From assembly GCA_023432005.1 (NCBI GenBank), contig JAEYVF010000154.1, forward strand, positions 1-17,293: a stretch of 17,293 nt of DNA, given 5' to 3'. The notes below the pieces were generated by a model. That model was not told the origin of the DNA, made no database searches, and was given only the letters and a program-made list of their open reading frames with translations. The position numbers and the translations under genes were made by a program. The DNA is from Actinomycetes bacterium. GTDB lineage: Bacteria > Actinomycetota > Actinomycetes > Actinomycetales > Microbacteriaceae. Positions 15,294 to 17,293 of this stretch are shown one piece after another (position 1 is the first letter of the stretch; each line of letters begins with the position of its first letter).

Positions 15294-15680
15294 ATGGTCG
15301 ACTACCGCATCGAACTCGTCATGCTCCCGGTCGCGGATGTCGACCGCAGCCGGGCTTTCTACGGTGACACCCTCGGATGGTCGGTCGACCACGACCAGAC
15401 GGTCACCGACGAACTGCGCTTCGTGCAGGTCACGCCGCCCGGGTCGGCCTGCTCGATCGCGTTCGGCACGGGCATCAGCGAGATGGTGCCGGGCTCCCTG
15501 CGCGCCCTGCAGGTGGTGGTCTCGTCCGCGGACGAGGCGCTCGCCGACCTGCGCGGTCGCGGGGTGGAGTGCACCGACATCCAGGACCTCGACTGGGGCC
15601 GGTTCATCTACTTCTCCGACCCCGACGGCAACAGCTGGTCGGTGCAGCAGCTGCCCGACTACGCCGCGAACGCGGGCTGA
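15294..15680 (+). CDS. VOC superfamily (glyoxalase/bleomycin-resistance fold) protein
   Basis: This 128-residue protein is a single VOC module pair: ELVMLPVADVDRSRAFYGDT at the start and FIYFSDPDGNSWSVQQLPDY at the end are the two diagnostic segments. VOC proteins include dioxygenases, glyoxalases and ligand-binding resistance proteins. In the last strand, where metal-dependent members carry a Glu, the sequence reads Gln, so metal catalysis is doubtful and simple ligand binding is possible. The ATG at 15294 follows a GAGGGAG ribosome site at 15281-15287. It is divergent from the zinc dehydrogenase and converges with fgd, 29 bp apart. No closer function can be given. Confidence 0.85.
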   Translation: MVDYRIELVMLPVADVDRSRAFYGDTLGWSVDHDQTVTDELRFVQVTPPGSACSIAFGTGISEMVPGSLRALQVVVSSADEALADLRGRGVECTDIQDLDWGRFIYFSDPDGNSWSVQQLPDYAANAG

Positions 15681-15731
15681 GCCGCGCCTGCCCGGCCCGC
15701 GGCCCGCGGCTACAGGGCGCGCAGGCGCGGC
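15681..15731. terminator. Inverted repeat between convergent VOC and fgd genes
   Basis: GCCGCGCCTGC at 15681-15691 pairs perfectly with GCAGGCGCGGC at 15721-15731, 29 bases apart, with CCGCGG repeats in between. It starts right after the VOC stop and covers the end of fgd (stop at 15710-15712). Position suggests a bidirectional terminator, without a T-run. Confidence 0.45.
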
Positions 15732-16720
15732 GCGAGGTCGCGCTCGAACAGCTCCATGAACCGGCGCTGATCGTGGCCCGGGGCGTGGAACACGAGGTGG
15801 TTGAGGCCCCAGTCGATGTACTGCTTGATCTCGGCGACCACGGCATCCGGGTCTGAGCCCACGATCCAGCGCGAGGCGATCTGCTCGATGGGGAGGGCAT
15901 CCGCCGCCTTCTCCATCTCGACCGGGTCGGTGATGTCGTGCTTCTGCTCCTTGCTGAGCGCGAGCGGTGCCCAGAAGCGCGTGTTCTCGAGCGCCACGTC
16001 GGGGTCGGTGTCGTAGGAGAGCTTGATCTCGATCATGCGGTCCACGTCGTCCAGAGTCTTGCCGGCCTTCGCGGCTCCCTCCTCGACGGCCGGCATGAGC
16101 TCGTCGCGGTAGAGCGCGGCGCCCTTGCCGGAGGTGCAGATGAACCCGTCGCCCGCGCGGCCGGCGTACCGCGCCACCATCGGGCCACCCGCGGCGATGT
16201 AGACGGGGATCGGCGTCTCGGGGCGGTCGTAGATCGACGCATCGACCGTCTGGTAGTACTCGCCCTCGAAGTTGACCCGGTCGTCCGTCCACAGGGTGCG
16301 CATGAGGTCGACCGACTCACGGAGGCGCGCGAAGCGCTCCTTGAATTCCGGCCACTCGCCGCGCCATCCGGTGGCGATCTCGTTGAGGGCCTCGCCGCTG
16401 CCGACTCCGAGGAAGATACGGCCCGGATAGAGCACGCCCATCGTCGCGAACGCCTGCGCGATGACGGCCGGGTTGTAGCGGAAGGTCGGGGTCATGACGC
16501 TCGTGCCGATGAGCACGTCGGAGGTGCGCTCGCCGACCGCCGTCATCCACGCGAGCGAGAACGGCGCGTGCCCTCCCTCGTGCCGCCAGGGCTGGAAGTG
16601 GTCGGAGGTGGTCACCGACTCGAAGCCGTGCCCCTCCGCCGCCACGGCGAACTCCACGAGGTCACGCGGGGCGAACTGCTCGGCCGAGGCCTTGTATCCG
16701 AGTCGAAGAGCACGAGTCAT
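15710..16720 (-). CDS. fgd: F420-dependent glucose-6-phosphate dehydrogenase
   Basis: This 336-residue TIM-barrel enzyme oxidises glucose 6-phosphate to 6-phosphogluconolactone while reducing F420 to F420H2, the main F420 reductase of actinobacteria. It aligns almost without gaps to Mycobacterium tuberculosis Fgd1, one residue longer at the start. All known active-site residues are kept: His41, Trp45 and Glu110 (catalysis and F420), and Lys199, Lys260 and Arg284 (phosphate of the sugar). Long stretches such as [19 protein letters not shown] and [18 protein letters not shown] are near identical. The start is ATG 16720; a G-rich run lies just before it but no clear Shine-Dalgarno. A small GCCGTC-CC-GACGGC palindrome at 16798-16811 lies in the 140-bp divergent gap to the next gene. 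The enzyme supplies reducing power to F420-dependent oxidoreductases such as the one at 8227-9225. Confidence 0.97.
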   Translation of the reverse strand: MTRALRLGYKASAEQFAPRDLVEFAVAAEGHGFESVTTSDHFQPWRHEGGHAPFSLAWMTAVGERTSDVLIGTSVMTPTFRYNPAVIAQAFATMGVLYPGRIFLGVGSGEALNEIATGWRGEWPEFKERFARLRESVDLMRTLWTDDRVNFEGEYYQTVDASIYDRPETPIPVYIAAGGPMVARYAGRAGDGFICTSGKGAALYRDELMPAVEEGAAKAGKTLDDVDRMIEIKLSYDTDPDVALENTRFWAPLALSKEQKHDITDPVEMEKAADALPIEQIASRWIVGSDPDAVVAEIKQYIDWGLNHLVFHAPGHDQRRFMELFERDLAPRLRAL

Positions 16721-16860
16721 GCCCCCATTCTGCTCGTGGACACGCCGGGCCGCTTCCGCGCGGGTCTGCGCGTCGCCGCGGATGCTGCGTCACCCGAGCC
16801 GTCCCGACGGCCGGCGGCGGGGCACCCACTTCGGGGGCTAGAGGACAGACGGCCCGTTCT

Positions 16861-17293
16861 ATGACGGTAGTAAGCATGGAGTCGAGTGCCGTGCCCGCAG
16901 CAGGGTGGTTCCCCGACCCGGGCGACCCGACGGCGGAGCGCTGGTGGTCGGGTGTTTCGTGGACCGAGCACACCCGCATGCCCTTGGGAGCGGAGGTGCC
17001 GTCGGCCTTCGTGCCGCACGTCGCCACCCTCGTCGCGGAGCGCCCCGAGCCGGAGCCGACCACCGAGGACTTCGTCTTCGCGATGACACCCACGGCGGCC
17101 ACGACGGCCGAGCCCGTCGTCCAGCCGATCGCGGAGCCGTCCGTCCAGCTCGTGGCGGAGGCGGATGCTCGCCCGGCCGCCGAGCCGATCGTCGAGCCGG
17201 CCGCGGCGCCCGCCGCCGAGCCGCAGCCTCCGATCCCCGCGCTCACCCCGCCGTGGCTCACCCCCGACCCCGAGCCGATGCCCGTCGCGTCTG
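16861..17293 (+). CDS. DUF2510 domain protein with Pro/Ala/Glu-rich region (3' end cut off)
   Basis: The reading frame opens at ATG 16861 and runs off the window after 144 codons. Residues about 14-41 are a DUF2510 motif, AGWFPDPGDPTAERWWSG then WTEHTRM, a short Trp-rich module found near the N-terminus of many actinobacterial membrane or secreted proteins. From about residue 60 the sequence is low-complexity, rich in Pro, Ala, Glu and Val with repeated AEP units, probably a flexible linker before a membrane or catalytic part beyond the window. A second in-frame ATG at 16876 also precedes the motif and could be the true start; neither has a good ribosome site. The minus-strand frame over this region is a shadow. 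Function is unknown. Confidence 0.75.
   Translation, partial: MTVVSMESSAVPAAGWFPDPGDPTAERWWSGVSWTEHTRMPLGAEVPSAFVPHVATLVAERPEPEPTTEDFVFAMTPTAATTAEPVVQPIAEPSVQLVAEADARPAAEPIVEPAAAPAAEPQPPIPALTPPWLTPDPEPMPVAS

Noticed and set aside
17100..17240. DNA tandem repeat in the DUF2510 gene
   Set aside because: The GAGCCG-type units are irregular and reflect Pro/Ala/Glu low-complexity coding, not a precise tandem array.

Overview
This 17.3 kb window comes from a high-GC actinobacterium, most likely a member of the Microbacteriaceae. The evidence is the very high GC content, GTG starts, 4-nt start/stop overlaps, probable leaderless genes with a TANNNT-like box six bases before ATG, and a dense scatter of the word GGATGC/GCATCC. 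It is tightly packed chromosomal DNA with no RNA genes, mobile elements or CRISPR array visible. Both ends cut through genes.

Layout, left to right. (1) Positions 1-2712 on the plus strand hold a three-gene BtuF/BtuC/BtuD-type ABC importer (lipoprotein, permease, ATPase). It resembles the cassette proposed in actinobacteria to import coenzyme F420-0. (2) Positions 2726-7266 on the minus strand hold moxR, a DUF58 gene and a TgpA-type membrane transglutaminase gene, which is the classic envelope-associated trio. (3) Positions 7415-9225 on the minus strand hold an F420-dependent LLM-class oxidoreductase gene followed 17 bp later by a stand-alone cofE (F420-0:glutamate ligase). (4) Positions 9272-10609 encode a membrane-anchored serine hydrolase of the beta-lactamase fold. 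Its start codon lies inside a perfect 17-bp hairpin. (5) Positions 10659-13936 on the minus strand hold an operon of ribbon-helix-helix regulator, DUF4097 protein, DrrA-like ATPase and DrrB-like permease. It is preceded by a promoter studded with six helically phased TGACACC half-sites. (6) Positions 14016-15065 on the minus strand encode a zinc alcohol dehydrogenase, and 15294-15680 on the plus strand encodes a small VOC protein; the two are divergent. (7) Positions 15710-16720 on the minus strand encode a very clear F420-dependent glucose-6-phosphate dehydrogenase (Fgd). (8) From 16861 on the plus strand runs the start of a DUF2510 protein that leaves the window.

How the genes fit together. 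The importer, CofE, Fgd and the second F420 oxidoreductase form a coherent F420 economy: take up F420-0, add the glutamate tail with CofE, reduce it with glucose 6-phosphate through Fgd, and spend F420H2 in LLM-class enzymes. No gene for making the deazaflavin core (fbiC/cofGH), cofC or cofD is in the window, and CofE lacks the flavin reductase domain that mycobacterial FbiB carries. The locus therefore suggests that this organism scavenges F420-0 rather than making it. This is inference and depends on the rest of the genome. The second system worth attention is the RHH/DUF4097/DrrAB operon, whose regulator appears to control its own leaderless promoter.
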